Positions 1-5,322 are shown, counted from the stretch's first letter. The stretch is DNA of 7,534 nt from CAYLZW01 sp964388085 (GCA_964388085.1 CAYLZW010000280.1:1-7534), one strand, 5' to 3'. Made by a program: numbers and translations. Notes: generated from the sequence alone by a model not told the origin.

Positions 1-295
1 TCTTCACCAACGTCTTCGGGGCGTTGTGATGCCCGAAAACGAGGGGATGGCTCAGGTTCGCGGCCCTTCGGCGAGCCCCGATGAGCATTGACGGCAATGC
101 ATCGACGGCAACGACGTCGGCCCCGGCCGCGAGCAGCCGGGCCGTCACTTGTCCGGTGCCGCAGCCGAGCTCGAGAACGCGATGTCCCGGGCGGATCTCA
201 AGGGCGTTCACGAGAGACTGCCGCACGCGTCTACTGCCACCGGACGGCAGAAAGATGGCGGCGTTGACGGCGTCGTATGCGTTGGCGACTTGCAT
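1..295 (-). CDS. Class I SAM-dependent methyltransferase, N-terminal part (runs off window)
   Basis: Translating the minus strand from the ATG at 295-293 gives 98 residues open to the window edge, so this is the N-terminal part only. The S-adenosylmethionine-binding motif I is clear (RVLELGCGTGQ, about residues 39-49), followed by the acidic strand-2 end VVAVDA (Asp65), which normally contacts the SAM ribose. This marks a Rossmann-fold class I methyltransferase. The C-terminal substrate-binding half lies outside the window, so the acceptor is unknown. An in-frame TGA at 328-326 limits the start, and ATG 295 is the only conventional choice; no good Shine-Dalgarno is visible. It lies 93 nt downstream of the di-haem cytochrome gene on the same strand and may be co-transcribed. 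Arsenite methylation (ArsM) is tempting given the locus, but nothing visible supports it. Confidence 0.85.
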   Translation of the reverse strand, partial: MQVANAYDAVNAAIFLPSGGSRRVRQSLVNALEIRPGHRVLELGCGTGQVTARLLAAGADVVAVDALPSMLIGARRRAANLSHPLVFGHHNAPKTLVK

Positions 296-388
296 GCTTG
301 GCCGTAGCGTGGCGCTGGCTCGTCGTCAACGCTGCGCCAGTCCGCCGTTCCCGCTCCGCGATCGCGGCGGTGTTCGGGGGGGACCGAG

Positions 389-1144
389 CTACTCCTCGTC
401 GCACCGCAGCCAGCGGATGAAGGCGATCAACGACGCGAGCTCACCCTCCTCCAGCACGTCGCGGTAGGCCGGCATCTGGAGCAACTGCCGCTCGAGGAAC
501 GCGCGCGCCACGGCATCCTCCTTCAGGCGCGGGGGCGTCCCGTCGAGGATCCACGCCTTCAGCTCCTCGTCGTCGCGCACGAGCTCCGCGAAGTCGTCGC
601 CGGTCCATCCAGGAACGTAGCCCTTGAACGAGCCGGGGTTCTGCGCGCCAATCTGCCCTCCGGCGCCATGGCACCCGACGCAGCCGAGGCGCCGGGCGAT
701 CTTTCTGCCCGCGGCGGCGTCCTCCGGGATGTCGTCGTTGAACCCGGCGACCGCCCGATAGAACGCCACCAGGTCGTCGAGCTCTTGGTCGGAGATCTTG
801 CCTCGATAGGCGGGCATCTTGATCAGCGCCTCCTCGCCCGCCAACGGTCCCTCGAGGCGGCGAGGCCGGCCGTCGAGGATCCACTCGCGGATCTCGGCCT
901 CGCTCTCGACGTACATCATCGCCGTGCCACCGGTGAAGCCGGGGATCTCCCGCTCTTTGCTGTGCGGGTTCGCGATCCCGCCCGTCGCTCCCGTGCCGTG
1001 ACAAGCCACGCAGCCAAGGGAGCTGAACAGCTCCGCGCCTCGTGCGGCGGGCCCGGGCGCAGGCCGCCGTACGACGTCCCACGCCGCGAGGGCGATGACC
1101 GTCGACACGGCGGCCACGAGCAGAATCGCGCGGGCCCGCCTCAT
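389..1144 (-). CDS. Membrane-anchored di-haem c-type cytochrome
   Basis: A 251-residue protein with an N-terminal hydrophobic segment (about residues 6-22) that should anchor or export it, followed by two homologous cytochrome c domains. Domain 1 has haem motif CVACH (Cys45, Cys48, His49) and a probable axial Met110 in IKMPAYRG. Domain 2 has CVGCH (Cys155, Cys158, His159) and Met224 in LQMPAYRD. Both halves repeat the same order: CxxCHG, a G-N-P-rich loop, a G-[FW]-TG turn, an EWILDG/AWILDG helix, then Met-Pro-Ala-Tyr-Arg. This indicates an internal duplication of a class I-like cytochrome domain. It is expected to carry electrons on the periplasmic face of the membrane; its partner oxidase or reductase is not in the window. 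Its ATG overlaps the stop of the upstream secreted-protein gene (ATGA), indicating translational coupling. I do not recognise a named family. Confidence 0.92.
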   Translation of the reverse strand: MRRARAILLVAAVSTVIALAAWDVVRRPAPGPAARGAELFSSLGCVACHGTGATGGIANPHSKEREIPGFTGGTAMMYVESEAEIREWILDGRPRRLEGPLAGEEALIKMPAYRGKISDQELDDLVAFYRAVAGFNDDIPEDAAAGRKIARRLGCVGCHGAGGQIGAQNPGSFKGYVPGWTGDDFAELVRDDEELKAWILDGTPPRLKEDAVARAFLERQLLQMPAYRDVLEEGELASLIAFIRWLRCDEE

Positions 1145-1581
1145 CCCTTGCTGGGCGCCAAGCTCTTGATGACGAGAGCGTTCATGCCGTCACGCTCGAT
1201 GACGACGCCGGTCACCTTGACCTGTTTGCCGGCGAGCGGCGCGACGTCCTCAACGATGGGCGCATGGCCTGGCTTCATCAGCAGGTAGAGCTTGCCGTTG
1301 GACAAGAGCGCGGCCGGCAGACCCTTGTTGATGCATTGGCGGGCACACGCCGCGTGGTCATCACCGCGCGCGCTCTCGGGGTGCTGCAGGTAGCAAACGA
1401 TGTCGACGATCTCGCCGCTGAGCGTCTGCTCGGGGCCGGCTGGGGCGTGCGCGTCCTTCTTCGCATGCTTCGTCGTGTGCTGCTTAGCCTTGTGCGCGTC
1501 CCCATCAGCGAACGCCGCCGGCGCGGCGAGCGTGAGCATGACGAGACAAGATGCCAGGGGGATGATGTGTTGCGCTCTCAC
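1141..1581 (-). CDS. Secreted Cys/His-containing small protein, conserved hypothetical
   Basis: I chose the GTG at 1581-1579 because an AGGAG (1593-1589) sits 7 nt before it and the protein then opens with a clean signal peptide: R2, a hydrophobic core at about 6-22, and a probable cleavage AFA|D after residue 25. Longer starts (ATG 1617, TTG 1641) place extra polar residues before the signal. The mature protein opens with a Lys/His-rich stretch (about 28-46, His30, 35, 39, 45), then a compact domain GEIVDIVCYLQHP...ACARQC (Cys63, His67, His76, Cys79, Cys83), and a C-terminal part with GKLYLLM, KQVKVTGVVIER and NALVIKSL strands. This last part suggests a small beta-barrel (OB-like) fold; that is inference. 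The Cys/His set could bind metal or form disulfides. Coupled to the cytochrome gene by a 4-nt overlap, it likely works with it in the periplasm. Exact function is unknown. Confidence 0.82.
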   Translation of the reverse strand: MRAQHIIPLASCLVMLTLAAPAAFADGDAHKAKQHTTKHAKKDAHAPAGPEQTLSGEIVDIVCYLQHPESARGDDHAACARQCINKGLPAALLSNGKLYLLMKPGHAPIVEDVAPLAGKQVKVTGVVIERDGMNALVIKSLAPSKG

Positions 1582-1588
1582 TCTTAGG

Positions 1589-1593
1589 CTCCT
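1589..1593 (-). promoter_or_regulatory. Ribosome binding site deciding the GTG start of the secreted protein
   Basis: Reading leftward, AGGAG is followed by a 7-nt spacer (CCTAAGA) and GTG at 1581-1579. This is the only good Shine-Dalgarno near the 5' end of the gene, and it supports the GTG over the upstream ATG and TTG in the same frame. Confidence 0.7.
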
Positions 1594-1612
1594 CGTGTTC
1601 GTGGATGGCACT

Positions 1613-1641
1613 GTCATGTCGTTCACCGGTCCATAGGTCAA
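1613..1641 (-). promoter_or_regulatory. Possible promoter for the leftward secreted-protein/cytochrome genes
   Basis: On the minus strand TTGACC (1641-1636) is separated by 17 nt from CATGAC (1618-1613). The -35 matches the sigma-70 consensus in five of six positions; the -10 is poor. Transcription would start about 25 nt before the GTG at 1581. If real, the TTG at 1641 is part of the promoter and cannot be the start codon. This is a weak pattern-based call. Confidence 0.3.
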
Positions 1642-1760
1642 GTCAGCGTGTGCTTACGCCAAATCGTCGACACGTCGCGATCGGACGAAAACGAAAACGC
1701 GGCCTTCAAGCCGGGCTGGAAACCGTGGATGAAGCGCAGCCGCATCACACGACGCAGCCC

Positions 1761-1792
1761 TTGACTCCGTAGCACGGTACGGAGTGGATACT
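1761..1792 (+). promoter_or_regulatory. MerR-type operator/promoter of the mer-ars gene run
   Basis: The -35 TTGACT (1761-1766) and a -10-like GATACT (1787-1792) are 20 bp apart, the overlong spacer typical of MerR-activated promoters. Inside lies a perfect dyad ACTCCGTA-N6-TACGGAGT (1764-1785). The arms resemble the known Hg-MerR operator core TCCGTAC/GTACGGA. The promoter points toward merR itself, so the regulator should repress and, with bound metal, activate its own operon by twisting the spacer. Predicted transcription start is near 1799, leaving a very short leader before the AGGAGG (1802-1807) and the ATG at 1813. No comparable site faces leftward. Confidence 0.9.
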
Positions 1793-1812
1793 CACAGCGT
1801 GAGGAGGCGCCC

Positions 1813-2238
1813 ATGCAGATCCTGACCATCGGCCAGCTCGCCAAGCAGGCGGGCGTGGGTGTTGAGACCATCCGCTTCTACGAGCGCCAGGGCCTCATCG
1901 CAGAGCCGGAACGGCAGCCGTCATCCCGGTATCGGCAGTACCCGGCGCAGGCCGTAAAGCGGATCCTCTTCATCCGTCACGCCAAGGACCTGGGCTTCAC
2001 CCTCAAGGAGATCCAGGAGCTCCTGGAGCTGCGTGTGGATCCGAGGTCGAGCTGCGCGGATGTGCGTCAACGAGCGCGAGAGAAGATCGCCGACATCGAC
2101 GAGCGCATCGCCAGCCTCGATCGCATGAAGGCCGCGCTCGCGCGTCTCGCGCGCAAGTGCCGGGGCCAAGGACCGACGACGGAGTGCCCCATCCTGGAGG
2201 CGCTCGATCGCGAGGAGGCTAGCGATGCCCGTGGTTGA
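1813..2238 (+). CDS. merR: MerR, Hg(II)-responsive transcriptional regulator
   Basis: A 141-residue MerR-family regulator. It has an N-terminal winged helix-turn-helix (IGQLAKQAGVGVETIRFYERQGLI, about 6-29, then the wing and second helix pair to about 70). A long dimerisation helix follows (about 80-112), then a short C-terminal metal loop. Cys81, Cys116 and Cys125 have the spacing (35 and 9 residues) of Cys82, Cys117 and Cys126 of Tn501 MerR, the trigonal Hg(II) site. This favours mercury over Cu, Zn or Cd sensing. AGGAGG sits 5 nt before the ATG. It lies directly behind its own operator and is the first gene of the operon, unlike the divergent layout of Tn501/Tn21. The last 14 nt overlap the next gene. 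An organomercury or Pb response cannot be excluded from sequence alone. Confidence 0.93.
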   Translation: MQILTIGQLAKQAGVGVETIRFYERQGLIAEPERQPSSRYRQYPAQAVKRILFIRHAKDLGFTLKEIQELLELRVDPRSSCADVRQRAREKIADIDERIASLDRMKAALARLARKCRGQGPTTECPILEALDREEASDARG

Positions 2239-2998
2239 GCTCATCTACGACAGCGACTGTCCGAACATTCTCGATGCGCGTAAGCAGTTGCTTCGAGCGT
2301 TCGCAGACAGCGGGATCGAGCCGCGCTGGCGGGAGTGGTGTTCAAGCGATGCGGAGAGCCCGGCGCACGTTCGCGGCTACGGCTCCCCCACTATCCTCGT
2401 CGACGGACGCGACGTAGCGGCGACGCAGGGCACTGACTCTACGCCGCCCGATGCCGCTCCCTGCTGCCGACTCTATGCGCAGTCGGACGGGTCCATCCGT
2501 GGCGTTCCGAGCAGCGAGACGATCGCGAGGGCGCTCGAGTCAAGCGGTGGTTCGGGAGCTGAGCCGGTCAGCAAGGCACGCTGGGGACTCAACCTCGCAA
2601 TGCTACCCGGCATCGGCGCGGCGCTTCTGCCAAAGGTCGCGTGTCCGGCGTGCTGGCCTGCCTATGCAGGGTTCCTGTCGTCGATTGGCCTCGGCTTCTT
2701 GCTCGAGACGACCTACCTCTTTCCGCTCACCGCCGTGTTCCTCACTGTCGCCGTTGCGGCGCTGGCGTATGGTGCGAAGCAGCGTCGCGGCTACCGGCCA
2801 CTTCTGCTCGGGGTAGTCGCGGCGGCCATCGTGTTGGTCGGCAAGTTCGGGTTCGAGAGCGATCCGGCGATGTACGCCGGGCTCACGTTCCTCATCGCCG
2901 CGTCTGTCTGGAATGGCTGGCCCCGCAAGCAGGTGACGACAGGGTGCTCGTCCTGTGTGGTCAGCGTCGCACCTGCAACCGCACCCGGAGGTGAATGA
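2225..2998 (+). CDS. merC: Thioredoxin-fold/MerC fusion: probable mercury transporter
   Basis: A 257-residue two-domain protein. Residues 1 to about 105 look like a thioredoxin-fold domain: strand VVELIYDSDCPN with a single N-terminal Cys12, Cys39, a cis-Pro motif GSPTILVDG (Pro55), and a Cys80-Cys81 pair. Residues about 118-257 resemble MerC: four hydrophobic segments, a CPAC pair (Cys140, Cys143) in the first, a following SSIGLGFL block as in Tn21 MerC, a YAGLTFLIAASVWN segment, and a C-terminal Cys241-x-x-Cys244 pair corresponding to MerC's cytoplasmic cysteines. Known MerC proteins move Hg(II) across the inner membrane. The N-terminal domain may pass the metal by thiol exchange or keep the cysteines reduced; that is inference. 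AGGAGG (2213-2218) lies 6 nt before the ATG, and the gene overlaps merR by 14 nt. Uptake without MerA nearby is odd. Confidence 0.85.
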   Translation: MPVVELIYDSDCPNILDARKQLLRAFADSGIEPRWREWCSSDAESPAHVRGYGSPTILVDGRDVAATQGTDSTPPDAAPCCRLYAQSDGSIRGVPSSETIARALESSGGSGAEPVSKARWGLNLAMLPGIGAALLPKVACPACWPAYAGFLSSIGLGFLLETTYLFPLTAVFLTVAVAALAYGAKQRRGYRPLLLGVVAAAIVLVGKFGFESDPAMYAGLTFLIAASVWNGWPRKQVTTGCSSCVVSVAPATAPGGE

Positions 2999-3267
2999 TG
3001 GTCAACACGAGAATCATTGAAGTGTTCAGCGCCGGATGCCCGGCGTGCCAGGAGACAGTCGATCTCGTCAACAGCGTGGCGTGCCCTTCGTGCGAGGTCA
3101 GCATCCTCGACATGAACGACGCGGCCGTCGCCAGCCGCGCCAAGCAGCTCGGGGTGCGGTCGGTACCGGCGGTGGTGATCGACGGGAAACTGGCCGACTG
3201 CAGCGCCGGGCGGGGACCGGACGAAGCGACTCTGCGGTCCGCTGGGTTGGGAAAGCCCAGCATCTGA
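2998..3267 (+). CDS. Small thioredoxin/glutaredoxin-like protein with two CPxC motifs
   Basis: An 89-residue soluble protein with thioredoxin-fold hallmarks: strand RIIEVFSAGCPAC (Cys14, Cys17), a helix, strand CEVSILDMN, and cis-Pro SVPAVVIDG (Pro57). A second pair, CPSC (Cys29, Cys32), sits where ordinary thioredoxins lack one, and a further Cys68 follows. It could reduce ArsC or the transporter cysteines, or carry Hg(II) as a MerP substitute in the cytoplasm; both ideas are inference from context. There are two adjacent ATGs. The one at 2998 has better spacing (6 nt) from GGAGG (2987-2991) and makes a TGATG junction with the upstream stop. The ATG at 2995 would add one Met. There is no signal peptide. 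Confidence 0.85.
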   Translation: MVNTRIIEVFSAGCPACQETVDLVNSVACPSCEVSILDMNDAAVASRAKQLGVRSVPAVVIDGKLADCSAGRGPDEATLRSAGLGKPSI

Positions 3268-3302
3268 CCGCTGTCGGAAGAGACCTTGCGGCGCGGTACC
3301 CT

Positions 3303-3322
3303 TCATCGTAATTGGACGATGA
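3303..3322 (+). promoter_or_regulatory. Probable ArsR operator 1, overlapping the arsR start codon
   Basis: TCATCG-N8-CGATGA is a perfect inverted repeat; the 7-bp form is TCATCGT-N6-ACGATGA. It covers the arsR ATG at 3319. A matching site with the same spacing is at 3702-3721. ArsR-family repressors bind 12-2-12-like dyads near their own promoters, so autoregulation here is likely. No convincing -35/-10 pair is visible around it. TTGCGG (3286-3291) and a -10-like CGTAAT (3307-3312) are only 15 bp apart. Confidence 0.55.
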
Positions 3323-3657
3323 TGCCGCGCCATGAGGATCCCTGCTGCCCGCCCGCAAAGACGATCGGTCCCGTGCCGCGCTCGAAGCGCGACCACGACG
3401 AGCAGGTCGCGCGCCTGTGCCGAGCGCTCGGCCACCCCGCTCGCGTGGCCATCCTGCGACTCCTTCTGAAGCGAGAGAGCTGCGTCTGCGGCGAGATCGT
3501 GGACGAGCTCCCGCTCGCGCAGGCGACCGTGTCGCAGCACCTCAAGACGCTGAAGTCCGCGGGCCTCATCCGCGGGTCCATCGATGGCCCACGGGTCTGC
3601 TACTGCGTCGAGCCCACCGCCATCGAACGCCTGAAGAAGCTCATCGCCGACCTGTGA
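3319..3657 (+). CDS. arsR: ArsR/SmtB-family metalloregulatory repressor
   Basis: A 112-residue repressor from ATG 3319 (a second ATG follows at 3322). A winged helix-turn-helix domain spans about 29-110, with LCRALGHPARVAILRLLL, the recognition helix region QATVSQHLKTLKSAGLI (about 69-85), and a beta wing to residue 97. Cys55 and Cys57 lie in ESCVCGEI, the position of the alpha-3 ELCVCDL As(III) site of classical ArsR. Further cysteines are the vicinal Cys9-Cys10 near the N-terminus and Cys94/Cys96 in the wing. An N-terminal Cys-Cys plus Cys55 recalls Corynebacterium glutamicum ArsR (Cys15, Cys16, Cys55). Release from DNA by arsenite or antimonite is expected. The frame is open upstream to TTG 3286, but that would add a stretch before the conserved part. 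Shine-Dalgarno is weak (GGA), so translation may be inefficient or leaderless. It lies 51 nt after the thioredoxin-like gene. Confidence 0.9.
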   Translation: MMPRHEDPCCPPAKTIGPVPRSKRDHDEQVARLCRALGHPARVAILRLLLKRESCVCGEIVDELPLAQATVSQHLKTLKSAGLIRGSIDGPRVCYCVEPTAIERLKKLIADL

Positions 3658-3701
3658 ACGCGCTCGCGCGTCGACGTCGGGTGACCCTGCCGTGCGTGCC
3701 C

Positions 3702-3721
3702 TCATCGCAAACATACGATAA
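3702..3721 (+). promoter_or_regulatory. Probable ArsR operator 2, upstream of the ACR3 gene
   Basis: TCATCG-N8-CGATAA repeats the motif seen at 3303-3322 with one changed base in the right arm and identical 8-bp spacing. It lies in the 83-nt gap between arsR and the ACR3 gene, 19 nt before the ATG at 3741. This suggests a second ArsR contact controlling the efflux genes separately. A TACGAT (3714-3719) within it could be a -10, but no -35 is seen at 16-18 bp. Confidence 0.5.
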
Positions 3722-3740
3722 ACATGGTGGAGCTTTCCCG

Positions 3741-4787
3741 ATGGGTGTCTTCGAACGCTTTCTGTCCCTCTGGGTTGGGCTCGCCATCCTGGTCGGGGTC
3801 GCCGTCGGCCGTGCCGCGCCGCAGGTCATGGAGCAGGTGGCCGCGCTCGAGGTAGCGCGGGTCAACCTCCCCGTGGCCGCCCTGATCTGGCTGATGATCT
3901 ATCCGATGATGCTCAAAGTGGAGCCCGGCTGCCTGAGGGACGTCGGTCGCCGGCCCAAGGGCCTCGTGCTGACGCTCGTCGTCAATTGGCTCATCAAGCC
4001 CTTCACCATGGCGGCGCTCGGCGCGCTGTTCTTTCGCGTCCTCTTCAAGGATCTCGTGCCGGCCGCGGACGCCGAGCACTACATCGCCGGTATGATCCTC
4101 CTCGGGGTCGCGCCGTGCACGGCGATGGTGTTCGTCTGGTCGCATCTCACGAAAGGAGACGCCGGCTACACGCTCGTTCAGGTCTCGGTGAACGACCTCA
4201 TCCTCGTGTTCGCCTTCGCGCCCATCGCGGGCCTGCTCCTCGGCGTCACCGAGCTCGAGGTGCCCTGGGCCACGCTCGTGGTCTCCGTCGTCATCTTCGT
4301 CGTGGTTCCGCTGGCCGCGGGCATCCTGACGCGCGGCTACTTGATGAAGCGGCCCTCGGGCGCGCTCGCCGTCGACGCGCTGGCGAACACGCTCAAGCCG
4401 ACCTCCATCATTGGCCTGTTGCTCACCGTCGTGCTGCTGTTCGCGTTCCAGGCGGAGACGCTCATCAGCCAGCCCGAGCGCGTGCTGCTCATCGCCGTGC
4501 CGCTGCTCCTCCAGACCTACGGCATCTTCGCCATTGGCTACGCCGGAGCGAAGCTGATGAAGCTGCCCTTCGACGTCGCCGCGCCAGCCGCGCTCATCGG
4601 CAGCTCGAACTTCTTCGAGCTCGCGGTGGCCGTCGCCATCAGCCTGTTCGGGCTCTCGTCGGGTGCCGCTCTGGCGACCGTGGTGGGCGTGCTGATCGAG
4701 GTGCCCGTGATGCTCTCGCTGGTGGGCTTCGCAAATCGCACGCAACATTGGTTTCCCGCTATGAGCGACGGGAAGGAGCGAGCATGA
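3741..4787 (+). CDS. acr3: ACR3-family arsenite efflux permease
   Basis: A 348-residue polytopic membrane protein of the usual ACR3 length, with about ten hydrophobic segments. Family signatures include the N-terminal FERFLSLWVGLAILVGVAVG, NLPVAALIWLMIYPMM (about 42-57), the invariant-type cysteine Cys126 in GVAPCTAMVFVWSHL, and SSNFFELAVAVAI with Glu293 followed by IEVPVM (Glu320). The Cys and Glu correspond to residues known to be required for As(III) extrusion in ACR3 proteins. It exports arsenite (sometimes antimonite) across the inner membrane using the proton motive force. The ATG at 3741 is preceded 8 nt by GGAG (3729-3732) and matches family N-termini; the frame is open much further upstream but only as antisense-like sequence overlapping arsR. 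The stop overlaps the arsC start (ATGA). It is unrelated in sequence to ArsB of E. coli, though often annotated arsB. Confidence 0.95.
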   Translation: MGVFERFLSLWVGLAILVGVAVGRAAPQVMEQVAALEVARVNLPVAALIWLMIYPMMLKVEPGCLRDVGRRPKGLVLTLVVNWLIKPFTMAALGALFFRVLFKDLVPAADAEHYIAGMILLGVAPCTAMVFVWSHLTKGDAGYTLVQVSVNDLILVFAFAPIAGLLLGVTELEVPWATLVVSVVIFVVVPLAAGILTRGYLMKRPSGALAVDALANTLKPTSIIGLLLTVVLLFAFQAETLISQPERVLLIAVPLLLQTYGIFAIGYAGAKLMKLPFDVAAPAALIGSSNFFELAVAVAISLFGLSSGAALATVVGVLIEVPVMLSLVGFANRTQHWFPAMSDGKERA

Positions 4788-5218
4788 GCTTTCAGTCGGT
4801 GCTGTTTCTTTGCGTGGCCAACTCGGCGCGCTCACAGATGGCGGAGGGGCTTGCGCGGCAGCTCTTCGGTGAGGACGTGAACGTGCAGTCCGCCGGATCG
4901 CAGCCGACGCGGGTGAACCCGTACGCCATCGCCGCCATGAAGGAGATCGGCATCGACCTGACGCGGCACGTCTCGAAGTCGGTAGAGACGATCGATCCCG
5001 GCTCCGTGGATCTCGTAATCACGCTGTGCGCCGAAGAGGTCTGCCCCGTGTTTCTCAGCACGGCTCGGCGCCTGCACTGGCCGCTGCCGGATCCGGACCG
5101 CAAGAACGAGCAGCTCGACGACGAAGCCCGGCTGGCACACTTCCGCGTGACCCGTGACGAGATCCTTCGTCGACTGAAAGAGCTGAAAGCCGAGCGCGAC
5201 GCGGCGGTGACCGGATGA
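4784..5218 (+). CDS. arsC: ArsC, thioredoxin-coupled arsenate reductase (LMW phosphatase fold)
   Basis: A 144-residue arsenate reductase of the low-molecular-weight tyrosine-phosphatase type. The anion loop CVANSAR (Cys10 to Arg16, CX5R) near the N-terminus attacks arsenate. Cys82 and Cys87 in LCAEEVCPVF are the relay cysteines, and PLPDPD (about Asp103) supplies the expected general acid. The redox pair is five residues apart, compared with seven (82/89) in plasmid pI258 ArsC. It reduces As(V) to As(III), resolving the disulfide with thioredoxin; the product is exported by the ACR3 pump encoded just upstream. AAGGAG (4773-4778) is 5 nt before the ATG, and the gene overlaps the ACR3 stop by 4 nt, so the two are translated together. 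The small thioredoxin-like protein at 2998-3267 is a candidate reductant. Confidence 0.94.
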   Translation: MSFQSVLFLCVANSARSQMAEGLARQLFGEDVNVQSAGSQPTRVNPYAIAAMKEIGIDLTRHVSKSVETIDPGSVDLVITLCAEEVCPVFLSTARRLHWPLPDPDRKNEQLDDEARLAHFRVTRDEILRRLKELKAERDAAVTG

Positions 5219-5322
5219 GCGCCGGGCACGACAGGAAGACGCCGCACGGACTTGGCGACGGCTTCTCGTCGGAGCGGGCGCAGGGTATGACGCGCAGTCG
5301 GACCGAGTGGACGCGATTGTGA
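5215..5322 (+). CDS. Possible 35-residue peptide ORF coupled to arsC
   Basis: An ATG at 5215 overlaps the arsC stop (ATGA) and opens a 35-codon frame ending at TGA 5320-5322, inside the start of the permease gene. The peptide is polar (rich in Arg, Gly, Ser, Thr) with no hydrophobic segment and no recognisable motif. It may only relay ribosomes from arsC to the GTG start at 5307, or be chance. There is no Shine-Dalgarno beyond the arsC coding sequence. Confidence 0.2.
   Translation: MSAGHDRKTPHGLGDGFSSERAQGMTRSRTEWTRL

Noticed and set aside
1..295. arsM arsenite methyltransferase
   Set aside because: Only the generic SAM-binding part is present. The arsenite-binding cysteines of ArsM would lie elsewhere and no Cys pair is seen here.
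356..367. 12-bp palindrome CCGCGATCGCGG between the cytochrome and methyltransferase genes
   Set aside because: Short GC-rich palindromes are common by chance in such DNA. There is no loop or T-run for a terminator and no partner site.
1638..1745. 35-codon minus-strand ORF in the divergent region (MRLRFIHGFQPG...)
   Set aside because: No Shine-Dalgarno, no homology I recognise, and its end overlaps the probable leftward promoter.
2791..3714. Long minus-strand open frame over merC end, thioredoxin-like gene and arsR
   Set aside because: It covers three well-supported plus-strand genes and shows no domain or ribosome site.
3702..4835. Long minus-strand open frame opposite the ACR3 gene
   Set aside because: Its translation is His/Glu/Arg/Asp-rich, the standard mirror of a hydrophobic high-GC membrane gene. 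The plus strand has clear ACR3 motifs.
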